Source: JAUMBM01 sp964645715 (GTDB lineage: Bacteria; Bacteroidota; Bacteroidia; Chitinophagales; Saprospiraceae). Taken from it: a DNA stretch of 64,000 nt. Every line of letters starts with the position of its first letter. Positions within the stretch are counted from its first letter, which is position 1. The notes beneath the pieces were generated by a model. The model had not been told where the DNA came from and did not search any database. It saw only the letters and a list, made by a program, of their open reading frames with translations. Made by a program: the position numbers and the translations under genes. Positions 8,602 through 15,828 of the stretch are shown piece after piece. Where the stretch lies: contig CAZYAO010000003.1 in assembly GCA_964645715.1 (NCBI GenBank), forward strand, positions 62,001 to 126,000, written 5' to 3'.

Positions 8602-9141
8602 CTATTGTCCGGGTAAAAAGCAGCCCACGGCCTCAGTACGCGCAATAACTATTGGTTTGTGGTGTTGGATAGCTTGCAGCGCATCTGCAAGTTCCGAGGT
8701 TGTGACTACCCTTCGGCGTTGCCCCACAGATTCAAACATGTTATCGATTCTGCCCTGGTACAATATCTGCGCTTTCCTTTCATCATAGACAACCACCTCG
8801 GGAGTGACCTTAACCCCCAAGGCGCTTGCTTTTTGCAGGGCTCCTGCCTCCGTACATTCAAACGGAAGCCCATATTTTTGCCGAAATCTGTGCACCGTTT
8901 CTGCTGTAGAAACAGGGTTGGGAAACAGACCTATAAAGCGCGTGCTGTCGTTACTGTATTGCATGCTCATATCAGCAATGCGATCGGTATAGGCTTGGCT
9001 AATTTTGCAGCTTTCCAGCAAAAAAAGGTAAACACTGAAGCGACTGGGCACCTCTTTGGCCGTTTGCGCGGCTATCGCTTCTACCAGAAATAGTATAAAC
9101 GTAAGCGATAATGCTATCCGAACGATTTGCTTGGGACACAT
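8602..9141 (-). CDS. Secreted thioredoxin-fold (redoxin) protein linked to PHM-like partner
   Basis: A 179-residue exported protein with a signal peptide (about 1-25) followed by a thioredoxin-like fold. The active-site region is LLESCKISQAY, with one cysteine and Ser where a CxxC protein has its second Cys; the cis-Pro loop is KVTPEVVVYD. A second conserved-looking Cys lies near the C-terminus (TEAVGCFLPGQ). Related redoxin domains are known fused to, or next to, cytochrome-PHM-like proteins in Bacteroidota and Planctomycetes, and here the PHM-like gene follows in the same direction. It may reduce or mature that protein, or work on the same substrate (inference). Confidence 0.8.
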   Translation of the reverse strand: MCPKQIVRIALSLTFILFLVEAIAAQTAKEVPSRFSVYLFLLESCKISQAYTDRIADMSMQYSNDSTRFIGLFPNPVSTAETVHRFRQKYGLPFECTEAGALQKASALGVKVTPEVVVYDERKAQILYQGRIDNMFESVGQRRRVVTTSELADALQAIQHHKPIVIARTEAVGCFLPGQ

Positions 9142-9363
9142 TTAATTGGTGGTTATCGGATTTTATGAAAATTATTAAACGCTTATTTGTCAGTTAGGTG
9201 AGAATATGTTGCAAAGGATGCCTGGAAAATGTATTTTTTTTGTTCCCGATAATTATTACATTGCTTTGTGATATTTGATGACTAAGTGTAATTGCTACCG
9301 GAAAGCATCGCACAGGATAAGGTCAATGTGTATGTGGTCTGGAGTAAGTTTAAAATAACAATT

Positions 9364-9984
9364 ATGCTATTGGAAGTAAATCCTCATAATCCCGATGAGC
9401 GCAAGATTCTGAAAATTGCGGAAGTTTTGCAGGCTGGCGGGGTTATTATCTATCCTACGGACGGTGTTTACGCACTTGGCTGCGATATTTTCAACCAGCA
9501 GGCAGTGGAAAAAATATGTCGCATCCGGGGGCTCAATCCTGAAAAAGCACGGCTGAGTTTTATCTGTACGGATATTAGCCAGATTGCTGAGTATGCAACG
9601 CAGATTGACAATCCACTGTTCAAGTTGCTCAAGCGTAACTTGCCGGGGCCTTTTACTTTTATCCTGAAAGCCAATAACAAGGTGCCCAAGTTGCTGAAGA
9701 ACAGAAAATCTGAATTCGGCGTGCGCATTCCGGACAATCGCATCGCGCTCGATATCGTGCGCCAGCTTGGCCGTCCCGTCTTGTCTGCTTCGCTGAAGGA
9801 TACCGAAGAGGAATCTACGGATGCATACCTGCTCGATCCTTACGAGATTCATGAACGCTATCACAAACTTGTAGATCTGGTGGTAGATGGCGGAAGGGGC
9901 AGCGATGAGCCTAGCTCCGTGGTGGATTGTACGGGGGCAGCACCAGTCGTTGTCCGGCAGGGTGTGCGTGAATTGCTCGACTAA
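9364..9984 (+). CDS. L-threonylcarbamoyladenylate synthase family protein (Sua5/YciO/YrdC)
   Basis: A 206-residue cytoplasmic protein. The YrdC domain is clear: GGVIIYPTDGVYALGCDI (ATP/threonine pocket), KICRIRGLNPEKARLSF with the KxR-type motif, NLPGPFTFIL, and GVRIPDNRIALDIV. Enzymes of this family make threonylcarbamoyl-AMP from Thr, bicarbonate and ATP for the t6A modification of tRNA; the length and motifs are closer to the YciO/TsaC short form than to Sua5 with its extra domain. The frame stays open back to a TTG at 9292, but the ATG at 9364, giving MLLEVNPHNPDE, is the natural start. Confidence 0.92.
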   Translation: MLLEVNPHNPDERKILKIAEVLQAGGVIIYPTDGVYALGCDIFNQQAVEKICRIRGLNPEKARLSFICTDISQIAEYATQIDNPLFKLLKRNLPGPFTFILKANNKVPKLLKNRKSEFGVRIPDNRIALDIVRQLGRPVLSASLKDTEEESTDAYLLDPYEIHERYHKLVDLVVDGGRGSDEPSSVVDCTGAAPVVVRQGVRELLD

Positions 9985-9996
9985 ACGGATCTGCTG

Positions 9997-10031
9997 AGCC
10001 GGCCATGCCTTACGGACTACTGCCGCCGGCT
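9997..10031 (+). terminator. Weak hairpin after the YrdC gene
   Basis: AGCCGGC / GCCGGCT (7 bp) encloses a 21-base loop, with a T6 run about 15 bases downstream. A second imperfect hairpin (CTGCCCCGCC...GGCGGGCAG) lies near 10065-10084. Either could end the upstream transcript. Confidence 0.3.
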
Positions 10032-10105
10032 TACCACCGGAATGATTTTTTCAATAATACCAACTGCCCCGCCTGGCGGGCAGCTGCATTAAATGAATCT
10101 GTACT

Positions 10106-11176
10106 ATGCCGTCTTACGGAAGATTATCAGGCGAATCCAAATCGGGGAAACGCACCGTCAGCAAGTTGTTAAGCCTGCGGAAGGCGCTGAACAGCATACC
10201 AGCGCGCAGCCAGAACCAGAATTTACTACTGGCAACCTGGAATATTCGTGAGTTCGATTCCAATAAATTTGGTGACAGAACCGACGAGGCCTACTATTAT
10301 ATTGCAGAAATTGTTGCCCGCTTCGATCTGGTAGCCATTCAGGAGGTCAGGGAGGATTTGTATGCCCTGAAAAAATTAATGGAGTTGCTGGGGGAAAACT
10401 GGCAGGTCATTTTCACGGATATCACCAGCGGGGTTGCCGGTAATGGCGAACGCATGGCCTTCGTGTTCGACACCCGCAAGGTCCGCTTTGCCGGGCTGAT
10501 GGGGCAGGTCGTACTGCCGCCGGTCACAACCGTCAATGAGGCGGGTGAAAGGCAAACCAGGCCGGCCAATCAGCTGGCCCGTACGCCGCTCATGTGCGGC
10601 TTTGAAGCTGGCTGGACGGATTTTATCCTCACGACGGTACACATCATCTATGGAGAGGACAGGCCGGATTACGAAAGGAGGGTCGAAGAGATCAGGCAGC
10701 TGGCTTCGCATCTTGCTAAGCGGGCTGATGCTAAGGAGGCCTGGTCGCACAACTGGATACTGCTGGGGGATTTCAATATTTACAATCCCGCAGATGTGAC
10801 GATGCAGGCACTTACGGCTGCGGGCTTCGAAGTGCCGCCTGAGCTGCAGCACCTGCCTTCCAATGTGGCGCAGAATAAGTTCTACGACCAGATCGCTTTT
10901 CGCACGCGTAAAAATAAATTTGGCCCCTGTACCAGTGCAGGGGTATTTAATTTTTTCGACTGGGTATTCAGACCTGATGAGGAAGAAACCTATGTCGAAG
11001 CGATGGGTAACAGCTATTTTTTCAATTCGAAAGGGGTGGAGAGGTCTGTGAGCCAGCGAAAGACGTACTACAATAATTGGCGCACCTACCAAATGTCCGA
11101 TCACCTCCCCATGTGGATGGAGTTGCAAATCGACTACTCAGACGCATTCTTAGAGAAAAAGCTCAAAGAGTCCTGA
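10106..11176 (+). CDS. Endonuclease/exonuclease/phosphatase (EEP) family protein
   Basis: A 356-residue metal-dependent phosphodiesterase of the DNase I-like EEP superfamily. The catalytic motifs are complete and in order: TWNIREF (Asn46), LVAIQEV (Glu80), NGERMAFVFD, TTVHIIYG with the conserved His, LLGDFNIYN (Asp and Asn) and the C-terminal SDHLPMW (Asp-His). No signal peptide or membrane segment is visible, so it is probably cytoplasmic. The substrate could be DNA, RNA or a phosphorylated small molecule; sequence alone cannot decide. The ATG at 10106 starts a basic, non-conserved N-terminal extension of ~37 residues before the fold. It is followed by a strong hairpin shared with the convergent S41 protease gene. 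Confidence 0.9.
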   Translation: MPSYGRLSGESKSGKRTVSKLLSLRKALNSIPARSQNQNLLLATWNIREFDSNKFGDRTDEAYYYIAEIVARFDLVAIQEVREDLYALKKLMELLGENWQVIFTDITSGVAGNGERMAFVFDTRKVRFAGLMGQVVLPPVTTVNEAGERQTRPANQLARTPLMCGFEAGWTDFILTTVHIIYGEDRPDYERRVEEIRQLASHLAKRADAKEAWSHNWILLGDFNIYNPADVTMQALTAAGFEVPPELQHLPSNVAQNKFYDQIAFRTRKNKFGPCTSAGVFNFFDWVFRPDEEETYVEAMGNSYFFNSKGVERSVSQRKTYYNNWRTYQMSDHLPMWMELQIDYSDAFLEKKLKES

Positions 11177-11189
11177 GGCAGGGCTTGCC

Positions 11190-11221
11190 TGCTTTTGGGC
11201 GGCCACAGCCGCCCAAAAGCA
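11190..11221. terminator. Bidirectional 14-bp terminator hairpin (GGCGGC/GCCGCC family)
   Basis: TGCTTTTGGGCGGC / GCCGCCCAAAAGCA with CACA loop, between convergent genes. Its inner arms are identical to those of the hairpin at 42623-42650. Confidence 0.8.
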
Positions 11222-11254
11222 CACCTCTGTAAACGTTGCCAGCGTACATCGCTG

Positions 11255-12943
11255 TCAGTCCCTTCTGGCTGTTGGCTCATTCCGTGCCGCAGCAACCGGA
11301 TCTTTCTGAGAAAGAAGCCGCAACGCACTAGTGATCATTGGGTCGCCCTCATTGAGTACTTCAAAGTAAGCTTGTGCACCATATAGTAAGCGTGCCAAGC
11401 CTGCCTTGATTTCAGACTTCAGACTACCCAGGGTGTTGCTGCCTGCTTGAGACAAATCACTTCCTTTCCAACCACGACCACGGGCAAACTTGAGGAAAGA
11501 CTGGAACATATCAGTGCTGACGCTAAACTGCTGTACAAAGGCAGTTTGGCTCATCCTGCTCAGACGGGCATTCTCCTCCTTGTAGCGCAACAGAAATGAT
11601 TGTATATACTGCCGGAGCTCAGCAATGGAACCGTTGACAAGCAGGGTGTCGAGCGGGATGAGGATATCGGGGGTAATGCCGCCACTTGCATATACAACAT
11701 GTCCGTTGGCCGTGAAGTAACGCGTGGAGTCCAGTATGGGCGCCTTGGAGGCATCGCTCAATTCTCCGTTCTCGAGGCGGTCATCAAGCTCACTCTCATA
11801 GTTTTCAACATCTTCATAGGGCTTTTGTATAGATCTGCCTGAGGGGGTAAAATACCGGGCAACCGTGAGCCGGAGCGCAGAACCATCGCGCAAGGGGTAT
11901 TGTTCCTGAACCAAGCCCTTTCCAAAAGACCTTCGCCCAATGATTACACCCCGATCGTGATCCTGAATGGCGCCGGCAATAATTTCACTGGCAGAGGCAG
12001 AGCCTTCGTCAATCAGTATAGCAACCTTGCCAACCCTGTAGAAAGACCTGCCCGAGCTGCGGTATTCAGTCCTCACAACAGCACGCCCTTCCGTGTAGAC
12101 GAGCAGTTTATCCTTATCAGCAAACAACTGGCTTAGGATGTTGGTGGCCTGTTGCAGATAACCGCCGGGATTGTGTCGTAGGTCAAGTACCAGATGCTGC
12201 ATCTTTTGTTGCTCAACCAATTTTTCGAGCGCCTGTACGAACTCGTCATAGGTCGTGGCGCTAAAGCGGTTGATGCGTATGTAGCCGGTTTGCTCGTCGA
12301 GCATATAGGCAGCATCAAGACTGTTCATCGGTATGACATCGCGCCTGATATCAAAATGCAGCAGTTTGCCCGATTGACTCCGCCGGATGCCGACCCGTAC
12401 CACCGTACCACCGGCACCTCGCAGCAACCCCATGATTTCGCGGCTGTTGATTTTTTTTCCTGCTACCAGACTGTCGCCAATGGTGATTATCTGGTCTCCG
12501 GCCAAAATACCGGCAGAAGCGGCCGGCCCTCCCGAAAGTGGTGTAATCACCGTAATCGTATCTTCCAGTACCATGAATTCAACGCCAATCCCTTCAAAAT
12601 TGCCCTCCAGCTGTTCGTTAATCTCCTTGAGCTCTTCCGCCGGAATATAATTGGAGTGCGGGTCAAGACTTGTCAGTACCTGCTCTATGGCTTTCTGTAT
12701 CAGTTCCTCGCGGTTGACTTCATCGACGTACTTGGCCTCGATGTATCGGATGAGTTCTTCAATTTTACCCTGTCCTTCGGCTACCGTCGTCACTTGCCCA
12801 CTGGTTTCAATGAGGTCGTCACCAGCCATCTGCAGCCGTAGTCCAATCAGCATACCGGCAACCAAAGTGATCGCCAAAAGCATAGGAAGCCATACTTGTA
12901 CCTTTTGTAAAATACCTGGCTGTGCTTGCTTTTCCTCTGACAT
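11255..12943 (-). CDS. S41-family C-terminal processing peptidase
   Basis: A 562-residue periplasmic or membrane-anchored serine protease of the CtpA/Prc type. One N-terminal transmembrane segment (about 17-36) is followed by a helical bundle, a PDZ domain (about 105-190, GIGVEF ... ILAGDQIITIGD) and the peptidase S41 core. The Ser-Lys dyad is Ser317 in DEGSASASE and Lys342 in RSFGKGLVQ, a 25-residue spacing as in CtpB. A ~190-residue C-terminal extension of unknown role follows. These proteases trim envelope proteins at exposed C-termini recognised by the PDZ domain. Transcribed alone, ending at a shared hairpin. Confidence 0.95.
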   Translation of the reverse strand: MSEEKQAQPGILQKVQVWLPMLLAITLVAGMLIGLRLQMAGDDLIETSGQVTTVAEGQGKIEELIRYIEAKYVDEVNREELIQKAIEQVLTSLDPHSNYIPAEELKEINEQLEGNFEGIGVEFMVLEDTITVITPLSGGPAASAGILAGDQIITIGDSLVAGKKINSREIMGLLRGAGGTVVRVGIRRSQSGKLLHFDIRRDVIPMNSLDAAYMLDEQTGYIRINRFSATTYDEFVQALEKLVEQQKMQHLVLDLRHNPGGYLQQATNILSQLFADKDKLLVYTEGRAVVRTEYRSSGRSFYRVGKVAILIDEGSASASEIIAGAIQDHDRGVIIGRRSFGKGLVQEQYPLRDGSALRLTVARYFTPSGRSIQKPYEDVENYESELDDRLENGELSDASKAPILDSTRYFTANGHVVYASGGITPDILIPLDTLLVNGSIAELRQYIQSFLLRYKEENARLSRMSQTAFVQQFSVSTDMFQSFLKFARGRGWKGSDLSQAGSNTLGSLKSEIKAGLARLLYGAQAYFEVLNEGDPMITSALRLLSQKDPVAAARNEPTARRD

Positions 12944-13102
12944 ATTATTCTCTTTTGGCGTATGAATCTGTAATAATACAAAAGAGCATGTTCTTTGTTG
13001 TGTTTTTTTTTCCAGCCACCCCTACTGCCATCCCACTCATCAAAAGGTAATTAGATCTTTTCTAAAAGCAGGCGGATTTTTTTTAAAAAAATCAAAAATG
13101 CC

Positions 13103-13110
13103 TATCTTTA
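13103..13110 (+). promoter_or_regulatory. Putative -7 box for the Lrp-family gene
   Basis: TATCTTTA, one base from the Bacteroidetes -7 consensus TAnnTTTG, with a T-run about 20 bases upstream in the -33 region. It would give a leader of roughly 75 bases. Confidence 0.4.
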
Positions 13111-13190
13111 CTGCTGGTTTTTTGCAAAAAATTAAAATCACAGCAGGGCGGGCGCGTTGAGCGTCGCACGGCTGCAATATGTTTTTTACC

Positions 13191-13688
13191 ATGGCAAAAG
13201 AAAAAGATATCGACGCACTGGACCGGCAAATACTCTCCATTCTCATGCGCAATGCCAAGAAAGCCTATACAGACATCGCGCAGAAGCTTTTTGTTTCGGG
13301 GGGGACTGTTCATGTGAGGATGAAAAAACTGGAGGAGTCGGGAGTGGTGAAAAGGTACAGCCTTGAAGTGGATCACGAGAAGTTAGGCTACGATATAAGT
13401 GCTTTTTTGGGGATTTACCTGGACAAAAGTTCCCTGTACGACGATGTAGCGCGTCGACTGGAGGATATCCCGGAGATTGTATCGGCGCATTACACAACGG
13501 GACTGTACAATATTTTTGCCAAGATTATCTGCCGCGATACCAATCACCTGCGGGATGTACTGCATGACAAGATTCAAAAAATACAGGGCATACAACGTAC
13601 AGAAACGTTTATCAGTCTGCAGGAGAGCATCAATCGCCCGATCTCCATCCTGGAAAACGAGGATGACATGAAGATGCTGGAGGACTGA
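13191..13688 (+). CDS. Lrp/AsnC-family transcriptional regulator
   Basis: A 165-residue DNA-binding regulator. The N-terminal winged helix (DRQILSILMRNAKKAYTDIA ... VHVRMKKLEESGVVKRY) is followed by the RAM ligand-binding domain (about 70-150; VSAHYTTGLYNIFAKIICRD). Such proteins form octamers that sense amino acids and control amino-acid metabolism, often including their own gene. An in-frame ATG at 13179 would add four residues; MAKEKD at 13191 is preferred because it begins just before the conserved helix. The gene is divergent from the S41 protease across ~235 bp. The effector is not deducible. Confidence 0.93.
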   Translation: MAKEKDIDALDRQILSILMRNAKKAYTDIAQKLFVSGGTVHVRMKKLEESGVVKRYSLEVDHEKLGYDISAFLGIYLDKSSLYDDVARRLEDIPEIVSAHYTTGLYNIFAKIICRDTNHLRDVLHDKIQKIQGIQRTETFISLQESINRPISILENEDDMKMLED

Positions 13689-13758
13689 TGGCCGTAGCTT
13701 TGTATTTAGCCGCTGGCTGCCTGCCGGGGGTATTATTTGATTCAGCAGCAATAAGCAC

Positions 13759-14214
13759 ATGATTGGTTTTCTTATAAAAAAGCAGCAGCGGCTGCTGTTG
13801 GCGGTTGCGCTGTGTACGCTCTGCTGCGCAGGGGTACAGGGGCAGATGAAAGCAACCTGGCAGCTGTTGTCAGATGTTAAATACCAGACCCGACTCGATC
13901 CTGCCCTGGGAATTAGTGTGATGATCCCTACGTTTGGCCCCGGACCCCGGTCGCTGCATGGCAAAGAGGTAGTTGTAACAGGCTATTTTCTGCCCATGAA
14001 TCGCGAAACAGGCTTTTTTCTGTTGTCAAAATATCCTTACGCTTCCTGTTTTTTTTGCGGTGCAGCTGGCGCCGAGACGATTGTCGAGCTGCAGTTCAGA
14101 CAAGGGGCTTCTATCCCTTATCGAATGGATCAGCTGGTCACACTTAAAGGGCGGCTGCGGCTTAATGCTACAGATTTTGAGCATAGCAGTTATATTCTCG
14201 AGAATGTCGAGTAA
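13759..14214 (+). CDS. Small secreted protein with SCFFCG motif, OB-like, function unknown
   Basis: A 151-residue exported protein with a signal peptide (about 1-29, ending GVQGQ). The mature part has GKEVVVTGYFLP, then KYPYASCFFCGAAGAETIVEL, then LVTLKGRLRLN, a strand pattern suggesting an OB-like beta barrel carrying a CxxC pair. Similar short proteins are widespread in Bacteroidota and resemble the DUF3299-type group; I cannot name a function. CxxC could bind a metal or be a disulfide. It begins 70 bases after the Lrp gene and ends before a 19-bp palindrome, so it may be transcribed with the regulator. Confidence 0.7.
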   Translation: MIGFLIKKQQRLLLAVALCTLCCAGVQGQMKATWQLLSDVKYQTRLDPALGISVMIPTFGPGPRSLHGKEVVVTGYFLPMNRETGFFLLSKYPYASCFFCGAAGAETIVELQFRQGASIPYRMDQLVTLKGRLRLNATDFEHSSYILENVE

Positions 14215-14270
14215 TGGGTCTGCGTGCAAACCTTCTCGCCCGCGCTTTGTTCATTCCTTTTACATTAGTT

Positions 14271-14312
14271 CCGTAGACATTTTGGCGGCGGCCGCCGCCA
14301 AAATGTCTACGG
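14271..14312. terminator. 19-bp near-perfect palindrome (GGCGGC/GCCGCC family)
   Basis: CCGTAGACATTTTGGCGGC and its exact complement flank GGCC, itself self-complementary, so the 42 bases are one continuous palindrome. It separates the small secreted protein gene from the adenosyltransferase gene. Confidence 0.75.
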
Positions 14313-14341
14313 AGATAGCTTCGTGATAATCACATTCAGCG

Positions 14342-14887
14342 ATGAAAATCTATACAAAAACGGGGGATACGGGCCAGACCAGCTTATTCGGGGGTGACAG
14401 GCTCAGCAAAGATGATGCACGCATAGAGGCCTATGGTACGGTTGATGAACTCAATGCTTTTGTCGGCTTGTTACGCGATCATTTGGTCGATCAAGAGGTA
14501 CGCGCGCTGCTGCTCATCATCCAAAACAGGCTTTTTACCTTGGGGGCTCATCTGGCAACGGCTCCCGGCAGGCAGTCTGCTGCGCCGGACCTGAAGGATG
14601 AAGATATTCAATTGCTGGAGCAGGCCATGGATCGAATGGATGAAATGCTGGCTCCGCTGCGCAATTTTATTTTACCGGGTGGCCATCCGGCCATTTCCTT
14701 TGCGCATTTGGCACGTACCGTTTGTCGTCGGGCAGAACGCAGGGTCGTGAGTCTCGTACAAGAAGATGAGGCAGTCGAAATAATCATCCGCTATCTCAAT
14801 CGCCTTTCTGATTACTTCTTTGTATTGGCTCGCTATGTCGCCCACCTTTATCAGGTTGAAGAGGTAATCTGGAAGGGAAGGGGATAG
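14342..14887 (+). CDS. ATP:cob(I)alamin adenosyltransferase (PduO/MMAB type)
   Basis: A 181-residue cytoplasmic enzyme that makes adenosylcobalamin from cob(I)alamin and ATP. The N-terminal ATP loop KIYTKTGDTGQTSLFGG and YGTVDELNAFVG are diagnostic, followed by FILPGGHPAISFAHLARTVCRRAERR and the closing RYLNRLSDYFFVLARY. Full length for the family; trimeric in relatives. In this window it fits with propionyl-CoA carboxylase beta and propionyl-CoA synthetase, because methylmalonyl-CoA mutase needs its product. The mutase itself is not present here. The downstream permease gene converges, nine bases away. Confidence 0.96.
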   Translation: MKIYTKTGDTGQTSLFGGDRLSKDDARIEAYGTVDELNAFVGLLRDHLVDQEVRALLLIIQNRLFTLGAHLATAPGRQSAAPDLKDEDIQLLEQAMDRMDEMLAPLRNFILPGGHPAISFAHLARTVCRRAERRVVSLVQEDEAVEIIIRYLNRLSDYFFVLARYVAHLYQVEEVIWKGRG

Positions 14888-14895
14888 GCGCAGGG

Positions 14896-15675
14896 CTACA
14901 GGATACCGAGTGCCAGCAGTCCTGCAAATACAATGAGTAGTATGGCTACAAGCCCTTGTAAAAATCCTACGCTCAGTTTTCGTAGCAGCAGATTGCCGGC
15001 CATCGCACCGGCAAAGGCTGCCAGACAGGCAGCTACCAGCACATGACGGTTGCTGAGCAGGGCTCCTCCGGACAGGTGCTCTGCGTACATACTAAGTCTG
15101 GAAATATCGACCAGACAGGCGATGATTACGCCTGTAGCTATATATGCTTCCTTGCTCAGCCCTAGTTTCACAAGAAAAGCTGAACGCAGTGCTCCCTGAT
15201 GGCCAGATAAACCTCCGAAAAAACCACTCAGCAGCCCGCCAATAAACAGACCGTACTTGCCGGGCCTGATTTGCTGTAGCCTCGGAATGAGCTCCATAAG
15301 CGCAAAAATAACCAATAACCCGGCAATGGTCAGTTTGATCGGTAGTATTTCGTAGGTGTGTCCCCGCCAGCTATATTGATATATAGCGGACTGGTCTCCC
15401 AGTACTGCCAGCAACCAGGCACCTGGAATGGCCGCCAGAAAGGCAGGAATGCCAAACTGCCATGCAATCGGCCAGTTGATGTGCTTACGGGTAAGTATCC
15501 ACTTAAAAAGATTGTTGAGCAAATGAACTACGCCCGTCAGTGCAATGGCCAGTTGCAAATCGAAAAAAAGAGCAAAAACAGGCAGCATAAGGGTTCCCAG
15601 ACCAAATCCTGAGAAAAAAGTGAGCAGGGAGGCTGCAAGACTGCTGGCTATGATGATCAATAGTTCCATGTGCAT
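14896..15675 (-). CDS. TauE/SafE-family membrane permease
   Basis: A 259-residue protein with about eight transmembrane segments in two halves. Each half carries a glycine-rich loop characteristic of the sulfite exporter TauE/SafE family: FFSGFGLGTLMLPVFAL (about 20-36) and GGLLSGFFGGLSGHQGALRS (about 145-164). Members move sulfite, sulfoacetate or other organic anions across the inner membrane. No sulfur-oxidation genes lie nearby, so the substrate is open. It stands alone between the adenosyltransferase (convergent, 8-base gap) and the giant repeat protein (same strand, 153 bases upstream). Confidence 0.9.
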   Translation of the reverse strand: MHMELLIIIASSLAASLLTFFSGFGLGTLMLPVFALFFDLQLAIALTGVVHLLNNLFKWILTRKHINWPIAWQFGIPAFLAAIPGAWLLAVLGDQSAIYQYSWRGHTYEILPIKLTIAGLLVIFALMELIPRLQQIRPGKYGLFIGGLLSGFFGGLSGHQGALRSAFLVKLGLSKEAYIATGVIIACLVDISRLSMYAEHLSGGALLSNRHVLVAACLAAFAGAMAGNLLLRKLSVGFLQGLVAILLIVFAGLLALGIL

Positions 15676-15828
15676 GATTGGTTATGTGAGCATATAGGCT
15701 AGAAGGTCGCTGTGCTTTGGAGTGTGCTCTTGCCACAACTGTCTGGCGCAACCAAGGGTAAAGGTAGGGATTCTGCAGAAAAGCACGGTGCTGACAACAG
15801 GCTGTTGTCATCGTTATTCTTGCTCTTT

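Noticed and set aside
8602..9141. Classical thioredoxin with CxxC active site
   Set aside because: The motif is SCKIS with a single Cys, so disulfide exchange by a CxxC pair is not supported; classed as redoxin-like.
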